This document shows, one piece after another, positions 37,691-46,971 of a stretch of 64,000 nt of DNA. The stretch comes from an uncultured Colwellia sp. (GTDB lineage: Bacteria; Pseudomonadota; Gammaproteobacteria; Enterobacterales; Alteromonadaceae). Within the stretch, counting starts at the first letter, position 1. Each line of letters starts with the position of its first letter. Where the stretch lies: NCBI GenBank assembly GCA_913058395.1, contig CAJXQI010000018.1, positions 43,660 to 107,659 on the forward strand, given 5' to 3'. The notes below the pieces were generated by a model. That model had not been told where the DNA came from. It worked only from the letters and a program-made list of their open reading frames with translations, and ran no database searches. The translations under genes were made by a program, and so were the position numbers.

Positions 37691-38260
37691 CTAGTTGATA
37701 AACGCGTGCAATTCTTTATTTTGCGTAACTTGTGTTAAAAGTTTGGCTAATTGCTGATTAAAGTCTCGCTCTAATACCGCAATGTCAGCACTAAAAGGGC
37801 CATTACTTTTACCTGATATTTTAAACGTTTTCGTTAATGTTTTTTGGCCATTCTTAGCGATAACACGAAGCGTTATTTCGTTACTCGCTGTGTATTTTAC
37901 TAATTCTTGCTGAACACTAATCAATGCGTTATCGACAACAACTTCAATTTTTCTTGCTGCTAAAGGCTGTAGTTGTAAGCCACTTGTTTTAAATCCAGCC
38001 GATAATGAGGTTTTGATAATATCGATTAAAGGCTTTTGTGGTGAATATAGCTCAGCCGCTTCATTAGCGCGTAAAATTTGCACTATGTGATTAGTTCGAC
38101 GTAAATCAGTAAAGCTAATCTGTGCCTGCTTCTGCTGAAATGCATTATTGCTTACCGTCGACAGTTCTGGGTTAACAATAACATGCTTTACTTGCGTACT
38201 GCAGGCAAAGAGTAAAGTGGTTGACGTTATTAAAAATAATTTTAGTAGTGTTGATTGCAT
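37691..38260 (-). CDS. yajG: YajG family lipoprotein
   Basis: A 189-residue lipoprotein with lipobox LFAC (Cys near residue 20). The mature part matches YajG in size and layout (VKHVIVNPEL at the start, VVVDNALISVQQELVKYT in the middle). Function unknown; in E. coli it lies beside ampG and bolA, and both are near here. Same strand as the rlmG gene, 29 bases away, so a shared transcript is likely. Confidence 0.8.
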   Translation of the reverse strand: MQSTLLKLFLITSTTLLFACSTQVKHVIVNPELSTVSNNAFQQKQAQISFTDLRRTNHIVQILRANEAAELYSPQKPLIDIIKTSLSAGFKTSGLQLQPLAARKIEVVVDNALISVQQELVKYTASNEITLRVIAKNGQKTLTKTFKISGKSNGPFSADIAVLERDFNQQLAKLLTQVTQNKELHAFIN

Positions 38261-38289
38261 TTTTCGCTCACAAAGCTAGGTTAAAATGA

Positions 38290-39429
38290 TTAGCGTTTTA
38301 TCGCTGAAATAGTGACAAACTTTTCATTACTGGCAATTAATTTTTCATTGCCGAAAATTCGTTTTAATTTGATATGATAAGCTAATTGTCGGTTACCGAT
38401 AATGCGTAGCTCGCCACCTTTTTTTAATACTCTGTGGCTATCTTTAAACATTTGCCAAGCAATATGGTCGGTAGTTGCGGTTTGTTGATGAAATGGCGGG
38501 TTACAAAGTACTAAATCAACACTGCCACCTTCAACACTTGTTAAACAGTCATTCACTTGGAATACACATTGCTGAGAAACGGAAGGTAAATTTTCAGCAA
38601 TATTAGCTTCTGCTGAAGCAATGGCCATAAAAGATTCATCAATAAAGTGAACATGAGCCTCTGGCTGCTTTGATAGCACACTCAAGCCAATAACCCCGTT
38701 ACCACAACCTAAGTCAATTACTTTGCTATCAGCGTTGACCTTTGGCAAATTCTGCAAGAAATAACGTGCGCCAATATCAAGTTTCTCTCTAGCGTAAACA
38801 TTGGCATGATTGCTAATGGTAAAGTCGGTATTTTCCAAAGGCCATTTTGTTGGCAATAAAGCTGTACTTGCTTTGTCATTGTCAAATTGACTAAACACTA
38901 AACGTGCTTTTTTTACCGCCAACGATGTTTTAGTTGTGCCCAGATAGTTTTCAAATACTTTTAATGTTGAACTATGTATTTCTTTTGCTCTATCACCAGC
39001 AATAAATAGTACATCACTTCCAAGTTGTTGCTTGATTTGGCTTAATTGATAACAAAGCATACCTTTGCTTTTTGGTATCTTAAACAGCACAATATTTATG
39101 TCAGTTGGTAACTTATCTAAGCTAGTTAATAGCGTTAAATTATCATCAGGTAAGCCATTTTGTTCTAAATTATATTCTATACCTTGATGGCTCAAAAATG
39201 AGTCATTGACGCAATACAATTCATGTTGCGATAAGTTACAGCTTAATGCGCCAAAGTTATCATTAAAAATGAGAATTTTCTGTTTAGCAGAGGTTAGCTG
39301 CTCTTGCTCGAGGTAATTAAGTAGATACTCGTCAGCGGCATCCCAAGCCTGCAAGCTTCGGTTAACTTGGCCTGTTGGGAACCTATCGAGAAAAAGATTT
39401 TTGTCATTAATAATAAAAGGGCTGATCAT
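38290..39429 (-). CDS. rlmG: 23S rRNA (guanine-N2)-methyltransferase RlmG
   Basis: SAM-dependent enzyme that makes m2G1835 in 23S rRNA. It has the RsmC/RlmG two-domain layout: a degenerate N-terminal methyltransferase-like half (LQAWDAADEYLL, ILIFNDNFGALSC) and a catalytic C-terminal half with SAM motif VIDLGCGNGVIGL near 238 and target-binding NPPFHQQ. The opening phrase and 379-residue length (378 in E. coli) favour RlmG over RsmC. It is first in the rlmG-yajG-cyclophilin run. Confidence 0.93.
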   Translation of the reverse strand: MISPFIINDKNLFLDRFPTGQVNRSLQAWDAADEYLLNYLEQEQLTSAKQKILIFNDNFGALSCNLSQHELYCVNDSFLSHQGIEYNLEQNGLPDDNLTLLTSLDKLPTDINIVLFKIPKSKGMLCYQLSQIKQQLGSDVLFIAGDRAKEIHSSTLKVFENYLGTTKTSLAVKKARLVFSQFDNDKASTALLPTKWPLENTDFTISNHANVYAREKLDIGARYFLQNLPKVNADSKVIDLGCGNGVIGLSVLSKQPEAHVHFIDESFMAIASAEANIAENLPSVSQQCVFQVNDCLTSVEGGSVDLVLCNPPFHQQTATTDHIAWQMFKDSHRVLKKGGELRIIGNRQLAYHIKLKRIFGNEKLIASNEKFVTISAIKR

Positions 39430-39557
39430 AGCAGTTTAAACTTGGTTGGCGTGGCTGATATTGTGACAAAGTTTATCGCTACGAGCTAGTTTAATGGTAA
39501 ATTTAAAGCAATAATAAAGCTAAAATGTAAGATTCTTTTAATATGGAGCGTTACTAG

Positions 39558-40133
39558 ATGAAAGTATTACTGCCTGACGCTGATATTGAGTACATTGAAG
39601 GGTTATATTCTGTAGAAGAAGCGACTAAACTTTTTACTGTTTTACAGCAAAGCTTAGATTGGCGTCATGATGATATTCGTATGTTTGGAAAAATCATGAA
39701 AGTACCGCGCTTACAAGCCTGGTATAGCGACAATGAGTTAACTTATCGTTATTCTAATATGACATTGGCATCTAAGCCTTGGACTGCAACGTTAGCAACA
39801 TTGAAAAAACGTATCAGTGATTATTGTCAGCATGACTTTAATGCCGTGCTGGCTAATTTATATCGTGACCAGCGCGACAGTGTTAGTTGGCATAGTGATG
39901 ATGAAGCTGAATTAGGTAATATGCCTATTATTGCTTCGTTATCATTAGGCGCAGCACGAGACTTTCAACTAAAGCATATTGATAATAAAGAAAAGCTAAC
40001 ACTTTCGCTTTCTACTGGTAGTTTACTTATTATGCGCGGTGATACTCAACGTTACTGGCAACACTGTGTGCCAAAAAGAGCAAAGGAAATCGAAGCGAGA
40101 ATTAACCTTACTTTTCGAAAAATAATTGTTTAG
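39558..40133 (+). CDS. AlkB-like 2-oxoglutarate/Fe(II) dioxygenase
   Basis: Predicted demethylase of alkylated nucleic acid. The iron ligands are His112 and Asp114 in WHSDDE and His169 in YWQHCVP; the 2-oxoglutarate arginines are in EARINLTFRKI. PRLQAWYSDNELTYRYS matches the substrate lid of ALKBH2/AlkB2-type proteins. The 191 residues are typical for this short group. It is divergent from rlmG and appears alone; no LexA or Ada-type site was seen upstream. Confidence 0.88.
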   Translation: MKVLLPDADIEYIEGLYSVEEATKLFTVLQQSLDWRHDDIRMFGKIMKVPRLQAWYSDNELTYRYSNMTLASKPWTATLATLKKRISDYCQHDFNAVLANLYRDQRDSVSWHSDDEAELGNMPIIASLSLGAARDFQLKHIDNKEKLTLSLSTGSLLIMRGDTQRYWQHCVPKRAKEIEARINLTFRKIIV

Positions 40134-40270
40134 CGCATTGTCTTTAGCCATAATAATAACAATAAAAATGAAAAAACTATGCGGCCAGACTTCTAGATAG
40201 ATGGCATAATTGTCGACAATGACTAAAATTAGTAATGATCGATAAAGCGATCAAACTCAGGGAAAAACAT

Positions 40271-40594
40271 ATGACAATAGAAGCTGTAATCCAAGAAAAA
40301 TTACTTTCTGCTTTTTCACCCCTTCACCTAGATGTCATTAATGAAAGTCATCAGCATAATGTTGCGCCGGGCAGTGAATCACACTTTAAAGTTATTATTG
40401 TGTCCGAAGATTTTGAAGGTGAACGTCTAATTAAACGTCACCGTGCCATTAACGCAATACTCGCATCGGAGTTAGCTGAAAAAATTCATGCTTTGGCATT
40501 ACATACTTACACTGAAACTGAATGGGAAAACTATTACGCAGATAATACACCTTTATCCCCCAACTGCTTAGGAGGCAGTAAAAAAACGGGATAA
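40271..40594 (+). CDS. bolA: BolA family protein
   Basis: BolA partners with monothiol glutaredoxins in Fe-S handling and also acts as a morphology/biofilm regulator. The class II KH-like fold shows in LHLDVINESHQHNVAPGSES, HFKVIIVSEDFEGERLIKRH, RAINAIL and IHALALHTYTETEW. ATG 40271 follows AGGGAAAA and gives 107 residues, the E. coli size; the upstream in-frame extension has no support. It ends with a terminator. Confidence 0.93.
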   Translation: MTIEAVIQEKLLSAFSPLHLDVINESHQHNVAPGSESHFKVIIVSEDFEGERLIKRHRAINAILASELAEKIHALALHTYTETEWENYYADNTPLSPNCLGGSKKTG

Positions 40595-40636
40595 CTTTTT
40601 CATGTAACTCGCGTGAAATTTCGTTACTTTACATAG

Positions 40637-40669
40637 ACACCGTTAATATTATATTAGCGGTGTTGTTTT
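40637..40669 (+). terminator. Terminator after bolA
   Basis: ACACCGTTAATAT pairs with ATATTAGCGGTGT (one G-T pair) and runs into a T-rich stretch, 43 bases after the bolA stop and ahead of the TRAP genes. Confidence 0.8.
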
Positions 40670-40735
40670 ATGTACGGTACAATTTTTGACGGTATAACTT
40701 CCAAAACTCAAATAATAAAAATAAATGGAATAGCT

Positions 40736-41275
40736 ATGTTGTTAACTATTGCCAGTAAGCTTGTGCGTATCATCGATTCATTTACTGAAATGCTAGGTAA
40801 AATGATTTCTTGGTTGACGCTGCTAATGGTTTTACTGACCTTTACTATTGTTGTATTACGCTACGGCTTTAATCTTGGCTGGATTTCGATGCAAGAATCA
40901 GTGCTGTATTTTCATGGTATCGTATTTATGCTCGGTGCGGCATATACCTTAAAGCACGATGGCCACGTACGTGTTGATATTTTCTATCAAAAGTTCTCTT
41001 TAATACAAAAGGCGTGGGTCAATTTAATTGGTGGCTTAGTACTTTTGATGCCAGTTTGTGTCTTTATATTTTTTATCAGTATTAACTATGTTTTAGCCGC
41101 ATGGCAGATCATGGAACGTTCTTCTGAAGCTGGTGGTTTACCGCTAGTTTATCTTAATAAAACACTTATTCTAACACTCGCCGTTACTATGGTTTTTCAA
41201 GGGCTAGCAGAAGTTTTACGTAATCTATTAGTCATTCTCTCTGCAAATAAACCTACTATGAACGAGGTTCAGTAA
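40736..41275 (+). CDS. TRAP transporter small permease (DctQ type)
   Basis: The four-helix small membrane subunit of a tripartite ATP-independent periplasmic transporter. About 179 residues with four hydrophobic segments; LGMIS-like start, the conserved RYGFNLGWISMQE, LGAAYTLKHDGHVRVDIFY and WQIMERSSEAGG fit DctQ of the 2-oxoacid/lactate-binding group. I start at ATG 40736 because GGA lies seven bases upstream; the frame from 40670 begins in the bolA terminator. It overlaps the large permease by one base. Confidence 0.88.
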   Translation: MLLTIASKLVRIIDSFTEMLGKMISWLTLLMVLLTFTIVVLRYGFNLGWISMQESVLYFHGIVFMLGAAYTLKHDGHVRVDIFYQKFSLIQKAWVNLIGGLVLLMPVCVFIFFISINYVLAAWQIMERSSEAGGLPLVYLNKTLILTLAVTMVFQGLAEVLRNLLVILSANKPTMNEVQ

Positions 41276-42657
41276 TGGAATATATCTCGTTATTAATGTT
41301 TGCCGCCGTGTGTGGTGTTTTGTTGTTGGGCTATCCTGTTGCGTTGTCATTAGCTGGTGTTGCGCTAATTTTTGCTGGCGTTGGTGTTAGTAGCGGCTTT
41401 TTTGAAATGGCATTTTTACATGCGTTGCCAAATCGCCTTTATGGTGTACTCAATAATCAAACCTTATTAGCCGTACCATTATTTGTTTTTATGGGCGCAA
41501 TGTTAGAACGCTCGAAAGTTGCCGAAAACTTATTGAATGCCATGGCCTTATTATTTGGTCGCTTTAATGCTGGCTTAGCGATATCAGTGACTTTAGTCGG
41601 CATGTTACTTGCCGCAAGTACTGGCATTGTTGGTGCAACGGTTGTCACTATGGGCTTGTTGTCACTGCCAACGATGTTAAAACGCGGCTATAGTCCGGCA
41701 TTTTCGTCTGGCATTATTTGCGCAACGGGTACGCTTGGGCAAATAATACCACCTTCAATTGCTTTGGTTTTGCTGGGTGATGTACTTTCAAGTGCTTATC
41801 AAAAAGCGCAATTAACCATGGGAATATTTAACCCCAAAACCGTATCAGTAGGGGATTTATTTGCCGGTGCGGTAATACCTGGCTTGATATTGGTGGCTTT
41901 CTATATTTTATATTGCATATTTGTTGCGGTATTTAAGCCAGGTGACATTCCTAAACGTATAAAGTTAAACGATGATGAAACTGAGCAAAAACTTACCATT
42001 GCTATGTTTGTTTCAGCATTGTTACCGCCATTGTTATTAATGTTTTCTGTACTAGGTTCAATATTATTGGGTTTTGCAACGCCAACAGAGGCCGCCGGAG
42101 TAGGCGCAACAGGGGCTTTGTTGTTAGCATTATGGAAAAAACAATTATCGAAAGATAATTTAACCGCAGTTATGCAAACCACCGTTAAAATCACTTCAAT
42201 GGTGTTTTTGATTTTGATCGGTGCAAGCCTATTTTCACTGGTTTTTCGCGGCTTCGGTGGTGAAGAACTTGTTCATGGGCTTTTTCAGCAAATGCCAGGC
42301 GGTGTTGTCGGTGCAACACTTATTGTCATGTTGGTGATATTCCTATTGGGTTTTATTTTAGACTTTATTGAAATAACCTTTGTTGTAGTGCCAATTGTTG
42401 CACCGGTATTGCTTGCCATGGGACTTGATCCAGTTTGGTTAGGTATTATGATTGCAGTGAACTTACAAACCTCCTTTTTAACACCTCCTTTTGGCTTTGC
42501 ATTATTTTATCTGCGTGGTGTTGCCGATAAATCAGTGCCAACTTCTGCAATATATAAAGGTGTGATCCCTTTTATTATTATACAGTTAATATTATTGTGT
42601 ACTTTAGCTTATTGGCCGAGTTTAGTGACTTGGTTACCCAACGTAATATACGGATAG
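41275..42657 (+). CDS. TRAP transporter large permease (DctM type)
   Basis: The 12-helix subunit that couples Na+ entry to uptake of an organic acid. 460 residues, with the DctM blocks NNQTLLAVPLFVFMGAMLERS, GLLSLPTMLKRGYSPAFSSG, CATGTLGQIIPPSIALVLL and LGFILDFIEITFVVVPIVAP, the last near residue 375. Starts on the last base of the small-permease stop codon (TAATG), so translation is coupled. With Na+-NQR encoded next door the sodium gradient it would use is plausible. Confidence 0.93.
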   Translation: MEYISLLMFAAVCGVLLLGYPVALSLAGVALIFAGVGVSSGFFEMAFLHALPNRLYGVLNNQTLLAVPLFVFMGAMLERSKVAENLLNAMALLFGRFNAGLAISVTLVGMLLAASTGIVGATVVTMGLLSLPTMLKRGYSPAFSSGIICATGTLGQIIPPSIALVLLGDVLSSAYQKAQLTMGIFNPKTVSVGDLFAGAVIPGLILVAFYILYCIFVAVFKPGDIPKRIKLNDDETEQKLTIAMFVSALLPPLLLMFSVLGSILLGFATPTEAAGVGATGALLLALWKKQLSKDNLTAVMQTTVKITSMVFLILIGASLFSLVFRGFGGEELVHGLFQQMPGGVVGATLIVMLVIFLLGFILDFIEITFVVVPIVAPVLLAMGLDPVWLGIMIAVNLQTSFLTPPFGFALFYLRGVADKSVPTSAIYKGVIPFIIIQLILLCTLAYWPSLVTWLPNVIYG

Positions 42658-42661
42658 CATT

Positions 42662-43765
42662 ATGATAAAAAAAATAACCCGCTCTTTTTCAGTATTAGCC
42701 CTTTCATTGTTTGTATTAACTGGTTGTGGTGAAAATAAAACGTCTACAGTTACCGAAGGTAATGTACAACCTGAGCAAGAAAAGTTTGCCTGGAAATTAG
42801 TGACCTCTTGGCCGAAAAATTTTCCTGGTTTGGGTATGGCGCCAGAAAAATTTGCAAAACATGTTAAGGCCATGAGTAACGGACGTTTAACCGTAAAAGT
42901 TTACGGTGCAGGTGAATTAGTACCAGGTTTTGAAGTATTTGACGCAGTGTCGCAAGGCACAGTGCAAATGGGTCATAGTGGTTCATACTACTGGAAAGGA
43001 AAAATACCAGCGGCCCCTATTTTTAGTGCCATTCCATTTGGTATGACAGCGACTGAATTTAATGCTTGGTTGCATTACGGTGGTGGAATGGAACTTTGGC
43101 AAGAGTTATATCAGCCGTTTGGCATCAAGCCTTTGCCTGGTGGCAATTCTGGCGCACAATTTGGTGGCTGGTTTAAAAAAGAAATTAACTCAGTTGCTGA
43201 TTTACAAGGTTTGAAAATGCGTATCCCAGGACTTGCAGGTGAAGTACTTAAAAGTGCTGGCGCAATTCCGGTAACGTTAACAGGCGGCGAAATATTTTCT
43301 GCGCTACAAAGTGGTGCTATTGATGCAACTGAGTGGGTAGGCCCTTACAATGATTTGGCTTTTGGTTTCTATCAAGCTGCTGACTATTATTATTCTTCCG
43401 TTTGGCATGAACCTGGTACAGGTTTAGAGTTTTTAATTAATCAACAAGCATTTGATGCTTTACCCGCTGATTTACAAGCCATTGTAGAAGTTGCTGCCAA
43501 TGCCGTTAATGAGTCAACATTAGCAGAATATAACGCACGTAATAACGCCGCATTAAAAACTTTGCTCGAAGAACATAACGTGCAATTGCGTCAATTTCCG
43601 ATGGAAGTTATGCAAGCGCTAAAACAGCATACAGATGCGCTGATAGTTGAGCAAGTTGCTGCTGATAAAGACTTTGCACGGGTTTGGAAGTCTTATAGCG
43701 AATTCCTTGCTTCTATGCATGAATTTAACAAGCTAACGTTGCAGTCGTATTATGAAAACCGTTAA
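42662..43765 (+). CDS. TRAP substrate-binding lipoprotein, 2-oxoacid/lactate group
   Basis: Periplasmic receptor of the TRAP system. Unusually for many DctP proteins it has a lipobox (LTGC, Cys near residue 21), so it is tethered to a membrane. The core matches the TakP-like group: LVTSWPKNFPGLG, YGAGELVPGFEVFDAVSQG, GHSGSYYWKGKIPAAPIFSA, GGWFKKEINSV, RIPGLAGEVLKSAG, GAIDATEWVGPYND and SSVWHEPGTG. Known relatives bind 2-oxoacids such as pyruvate or lactate; the exact ligand here is inferred. It is 4 bases after the large permease. Confidence 0.9.
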   Translation: MIKKITRSFSVLALSLFVLTGCGENKTSTVTEGNVQPEQEKFAWKLVTSWPKNFPGLGMAPEKFAKHVKAMSNGRLTVKVYGAGELVPGFEVFDAVSQGTVQMGHSGSYYWKGKIPAAPIFSAIPFGMTATEFNAWLHYGGGMELWQELYQPFGIKPLPGGNSGAQFGGWFKKEINSVADLQGLKMRIPGLAGEVLKSAGAIPVTLTGGEIFSALQSGAIDATEWVGPYNDLAFGFYQAADYYYSSVWHEPGTGLEFLINQQAFDALPADLQAIVEVAANAVNESTLAEYNARNNAALKTLLEEHNVQLRQFPMEVMQALKQHTDALIVEQVAADKDFARVWKSYSEFLASMHEFNKLTLQSYYENR

Positions 43766-43788
43766 TTTTTCATAAATTTCATATTTTT

Positions 43789-43836
43789 CCGACTGGTCGC
43801 ACCTCTTAATGGCTCAAGCAAGAGTAAACTAGTCGG
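43789..43836. other. Possible stem-loop after the TRAP operon
   Basis: CCGACT and AGTCGG bound a 36-base interior with a further weak TCTT/AAGA pairing, 24 bases after the TRAP operon. There is only a loose T-rich tail, so this may be a weak terminator. Confidence 0.3.
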
Positions 43837-43942
43837 CAATTTCATTTTAAAAATCAATTTATCACTAAGCATTACAAAGCTTACTTGCATTAATTAATGC
43901 TTTTAAGTTTGGGGGCTAGAGTGATGCTAAAAAGGTATTGTT

Positions 43943-45133
43943 ATGGTTATTAAGCCAAAAATTCGTGGTTTTATTTGTACTAACGCTCACCCTAATGGTT
44001 GTGCTGCACACGTTAATGAACAAATTGCTTATGTTAAAAGTCAAACTCAAGCGACAGCTAAGCCTAAAAATGTTTTGGTGATTGGTGCGTCAACTGGTTA
44101 CGGTTTATCGTCACGCATCACCGCCGCTTTTGGCAATAATGCAAAAACCTTAGGTATTTTCTTTGAAAAGCCACCAACAGAAAAGAAAACGGCTTCTGCT
44201 GGTTGGTATAATACTGCAGCATTTCAAGCCGCTGCTGATGACGCAGGTATCTGGTCAAAAAATATTAATGGCGATGCTTTTTCTCATGAAATTAAAGCAA
44301 AAGCAATCGAAACTATTAAAGCTGAATTAGGTGAAATTGACCTAGTTATCTACAGCTTGGCATCACCTCGACGAACAGATCCTGATACCGGTGAAGTTTA
44401 TTCTTCAACGCTTAAGCCGATTGGACAAAGTGTTACTACTAAGAATTTAAACACTTCAAAACGTGTGATTGATTCTGTATCTGTTGAAGCGGCAACTGAC
44501 GCTGATATTCAAGGCACTATTGATGTTATGGGCGGTGCAGATTGGGAGCTTTGGATCAAAGCTTTACAAGAAGCTGGCGTGCTTGCTAATGGCTTTAAAA
44601 CCACTTCTTACACCTATATTGGTAAAAAATTAACTTGGCCAATATACGGCCATGCGACAATTGGTCGTGCAAAAGAAGATCTTGATAGAGCAGCAGCAGC
44701 GATTAAAGAAAGCACTAAAGAACTTGCAGGCGAAGCTCATGTTACTTCTTTAAATGCGGTAGTAACACAGGCAAGCTCGGCAATTCCAATTATGCCTTTA
44801 TATATTTCTGCAATGTTTAAAGTGATGAAAGCTGATGGTACTTACCAAGGTTGTATCGAGCAAATTCAAGATTTATTCCGTGAAAATTTATATGGTGAAT
44901 CACCGCGTTTAGATGATGGTGGTCGTTTATTCCAAAACTATAAAGAACTTGAAGATAGCGTTCAAGACCGAGTGACAGAAATTTGGAATACCGTTGATAC
45001 AGACACTATTGATGAGTTAACTGATTACGCTAATTATCATGGTGAATTCTTGAAGCTATTTGGCTTTAACGTTGATGGCGTTGACTATGAAGCTGACGTT
45101 AGCCCTGAGTTAGCAATTAATAACTTAGTTTAA
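43943..45133 (+). CDS. fabV: Enoyl-ACP reductase FabV
   Basis: NADH-dependent reductase for the last step of the fatty acid elongation cycle; FabV types are insensitive to triclosan. 396 residues. The cofactor loop VLVIGASTGYGLSSRI is near 45-60, and the family Tyr-x8-Lys active site is in PIYGHATIGRAKEDLDRA. VIYSLASPRRTDPDTG and GADWELWIKAL are other FabV blocks. It has its own ribosome site and a strong terminator, so it is monocistronic. Confidence 0.96.
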   Translation: MVIKPKIRGFICTNAHPNGCAAHVNEQIAYVKSQTQATAKPKNVLVIGASTGYGLSSRITAAFGNNAKTLGIFFEKPPTEKKTASAGWYNTAAFQAAADDAGIWSKNINGDAFSHEIKAKAIETIKAELGEIDLVIYSLASPRRTDPDTGEVYSSTLKPIGQSVTTKNLNTSKRVIDSVSVEAATDADIQGTIDVMGGADWELWIKALQEAGVLANGFKTTSYTYIGKKLTWPIYGHATIGRAKEDLDRAAAAIKESTKELAGEAHVTSLNAVVTQASSAIPIMPLYISAMFKVMKADGTYQGCIEQIQDLFRENLYGESPRLDDGGRLFQNYKELEDSVQDRVTEIWNTVDTDTIDELTDYANYHGEFLKLFGFNVDGVDYEADVSPELAINNLV

Positions 45134-45176
45134 GTAAACGTTTTATTGTCTAATGAGTGATTTAACTCATTAATAT

Positions 45177-45207
45177 AAAAAACCGACATGTAAGTCGGTT
45201 TTTTTAT
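45177..45207 (+). terminator. Terminator after fabV
   Basis: AAAAAACCGAC, loop ATGTAA, GTCGGTTTTTTT: a strong hairpin with A and T tracts on either side, 43 bases after the stop. Confidence 0.92.
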
Positions 45208-45418
45208 GCCTGTTTATCAAACTTTATTGTAAATAAAACTGAAAAAGCACGATTTATTATTTAGGGTCAATAGGTAAATCTCAAGCTGCATATATACTTA
45301 ATTGTTGAAATTTCCGGCCAAAAAAGAAGTTTTTGTCTGATAATTACCCAAATTATAGATAATTCGTCTAAATTGTTATTTATTGTCGTGCTTAACATAG
45401 AATAAAAAGGTGATTTTG

Positions 45419-45427
45419 TGCTAGAAT
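45419..45427 (+). promoter_or_regulatory. Possible extended -10 promoter of the nqr operon
   Basis: TG-C-TAGAAT fits an extended -10 element; no clear -35 is seen, as is common with this type. It would give a leader of about 200 bases before nqrA. This is a guess from sequence alone. Confidence 0.35.
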
Positions 45428-45631
45428 CGCGCCAGAAATTTTAACTAGAGCCAGTGAAGCTTAATTTGCTCATTACAAATTAAGATTTTACTGAAATACA
45501 CTGAAATCGGTCATTTGTGTTACTTAACTGCGATAATTACATTAACTTGCAAAGGTTTTGTAATAGCTGAGCGTAGTTAAGTAAATAAATAATTGATTTT
45601 GATACTCCCATCAAAAGTAGTGCAAGTGTTT

Positions 45632-46969
45632 ATGATTACAATAAAAAAAGGTCTGGACGTTCCTGTAGTAGGCGCCCCCCAGCAGGTAATCCATGATGGT
45701 CCGTCCATCAAAACCGTTGCAACATTAGGTGAAGAGTTTGTGGGTATGCGCCCAACCATGTTCGTTAAGGTTGGAGATAGCGTTAAAAAAGGTCAGGCAC
45801 TTTTTGAAGATAAAAAGAATCCTGGCGTTAAATTCACAGCTCAAGCTTCAGGTGTTGTTAAAGAAATTAATCGTGGCGAAAAACGCGTATTGCAGTCAGT
45901 TGTTATCGAAGTAGATGGCAATGAGCAAGAAACGTTTAGCAGTTTTACCGCTAGCGAACTTAACTCAATTGCTCGTGAAAATGTTGTTGCAAACCTAGTA
46001 AACTCAGGTTTGTGGACAGCATTACGTACACGTCCATTCAGTAAAGTTCCTGCAGTTGATGCAACGCCAACCGCTATATTTGTAAGTGCAATGGATACTA
46101 ATCCATTGGCTGCAGACCCTGCGATTATTATTGCCGAACAAAGTGAAGCATTCATTAACGGTTTAACCGTTTTGTCGCGCTTAACTGACGGTGAAGTTTT
46201 CGTTAGTAAAGCACCAGGTGCTGATATTGCTGTTAATTCATCTGCAAAGGTAAATGAATTTGCTGGTAAACATCCTGCTGGTTTAGTTGGTACGCACATG
46301 CATTTCTTGAAGCCAGTAAGTGCTGACAAGGTTGCGTGGCACGCAGGTTATCAAGATGTTATTGCCATTGGTAAGTTGTTTGTTACTGGTGAGCTTGATA
46401 GCAATCGAGTAATTTCTTTAGCTGGTCCTGCAGCAAAGAATCCTCGTTTGGTTCGTACAACTTTAGGGGCAAGTGCCACTGAGTTAACGGCAAATGAAAG
46501 TATTGATGGTGAACTACGTGTTGTTTCTGGTTCATTATTATTAGGTTCTATTGCTTCTGGTGTACACGGCTATTTAGGTCGCTACCACACTCAAGTATCT
46601 CTTCTTTTAGAAGGCAGAGAAAAAGAGTTTATTGGTTACATGTATCCAGGCCCTAATAAATTCTCTGTTACTCGTGCTTATATGTCTCACTTCTTCTCTA
46701 AGAAGTTGTTTAATATGACGACCACGACTAATGGTAGTGCTCGTGCAATGGTGCCAATTGGTAACTTTGAACGTGTTATGCCGCTAGATATTTTACCAAC
46801 TATGTTATTGCGTGATTTATGTGCCGGTGATACTGACGGTGCGCAACAACTTGGTGCGTTAGAGTTAGATGAAGAAGATTTAGCTTTATGTACGTTTGTT
46901 TGCCCTGGTAAAACAGATTACGGTGTGATCCTTCGTGATTGCCTAACCACAATTGAGAAGGAAGGTTAG
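45632..46969 (+). CDS. nqrA: Na+-translocating NADH:quinone reductase subunit A
   Basis: Peripheral cytosolic subunit of the Na+ pump, near the quinone site. Starts [20 protein letters not shown], aligned with Vibrio NqrA, so ATG 45632 is used rather than the longer frame from 45593. [19 protein letters not shown] and [19 protein letters not shown] form the early barrel-sandwich-like domain. 445 residues, the family size. It opens the nqrABCDEF operon, with nqrB starting two bases after its stop. Confidence 0.97.
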   Translation: MITIKKGLDVPVVGAPQQVIHDGPSIKTVATLGEEFVGMRPTMFVKVGDSVKKGQALFEDKKNPGVKFTAQASGVVKEINRGEKRVLQSVVIEVDGNEQETFSSFTASELNSIARENVVANLVNSGLWTALRTRPFSKVPAVDATPTAIFVSAMDTNPLAADPAIIIAEQSEAFINGLTVLSRLTDGEVFVSKAPGADIAVNSSAKVNEFAGKHPAGLVGTHMHFLKPVSADKVAWHAGYQDVIAIGKLFVTGELDSNRVISLAGPAAKNPRLVRTTLGASATELTANESIDGELRVVSGSLLLGSIASGVHGYLGRYHTQVSLLLEGREKEFIGYMYPGPNKFSVTRAYMSHFFSKKLFNMTTTTNGSARAMVPIGNFERVMPLDILPTMLLRDLCAGDTDGAQQLGALELDEEDLALCTFVCPGKTDYGVILRDCLTTIEKEG

Positions 46970-46971
46970 TC

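Larger units (their letters stand above)
45134..45631. other. 498-base gap holding the fabV terminator and nqr leader
   Basis: No credible gene on either strand. It contains the fabV terminator (45177-45207) and presumably the nqr promoter and a 5' untranslated leader of roughly 200 bases. Confidence 0.6.

Noticed and set aside
45841..46329. 162-codon minus-strand frame inside nqrA
   Set aside because: A shadow frame opposite a clear nqrA reading frame, with serine/threonine-rich composition typical of antisense frames.
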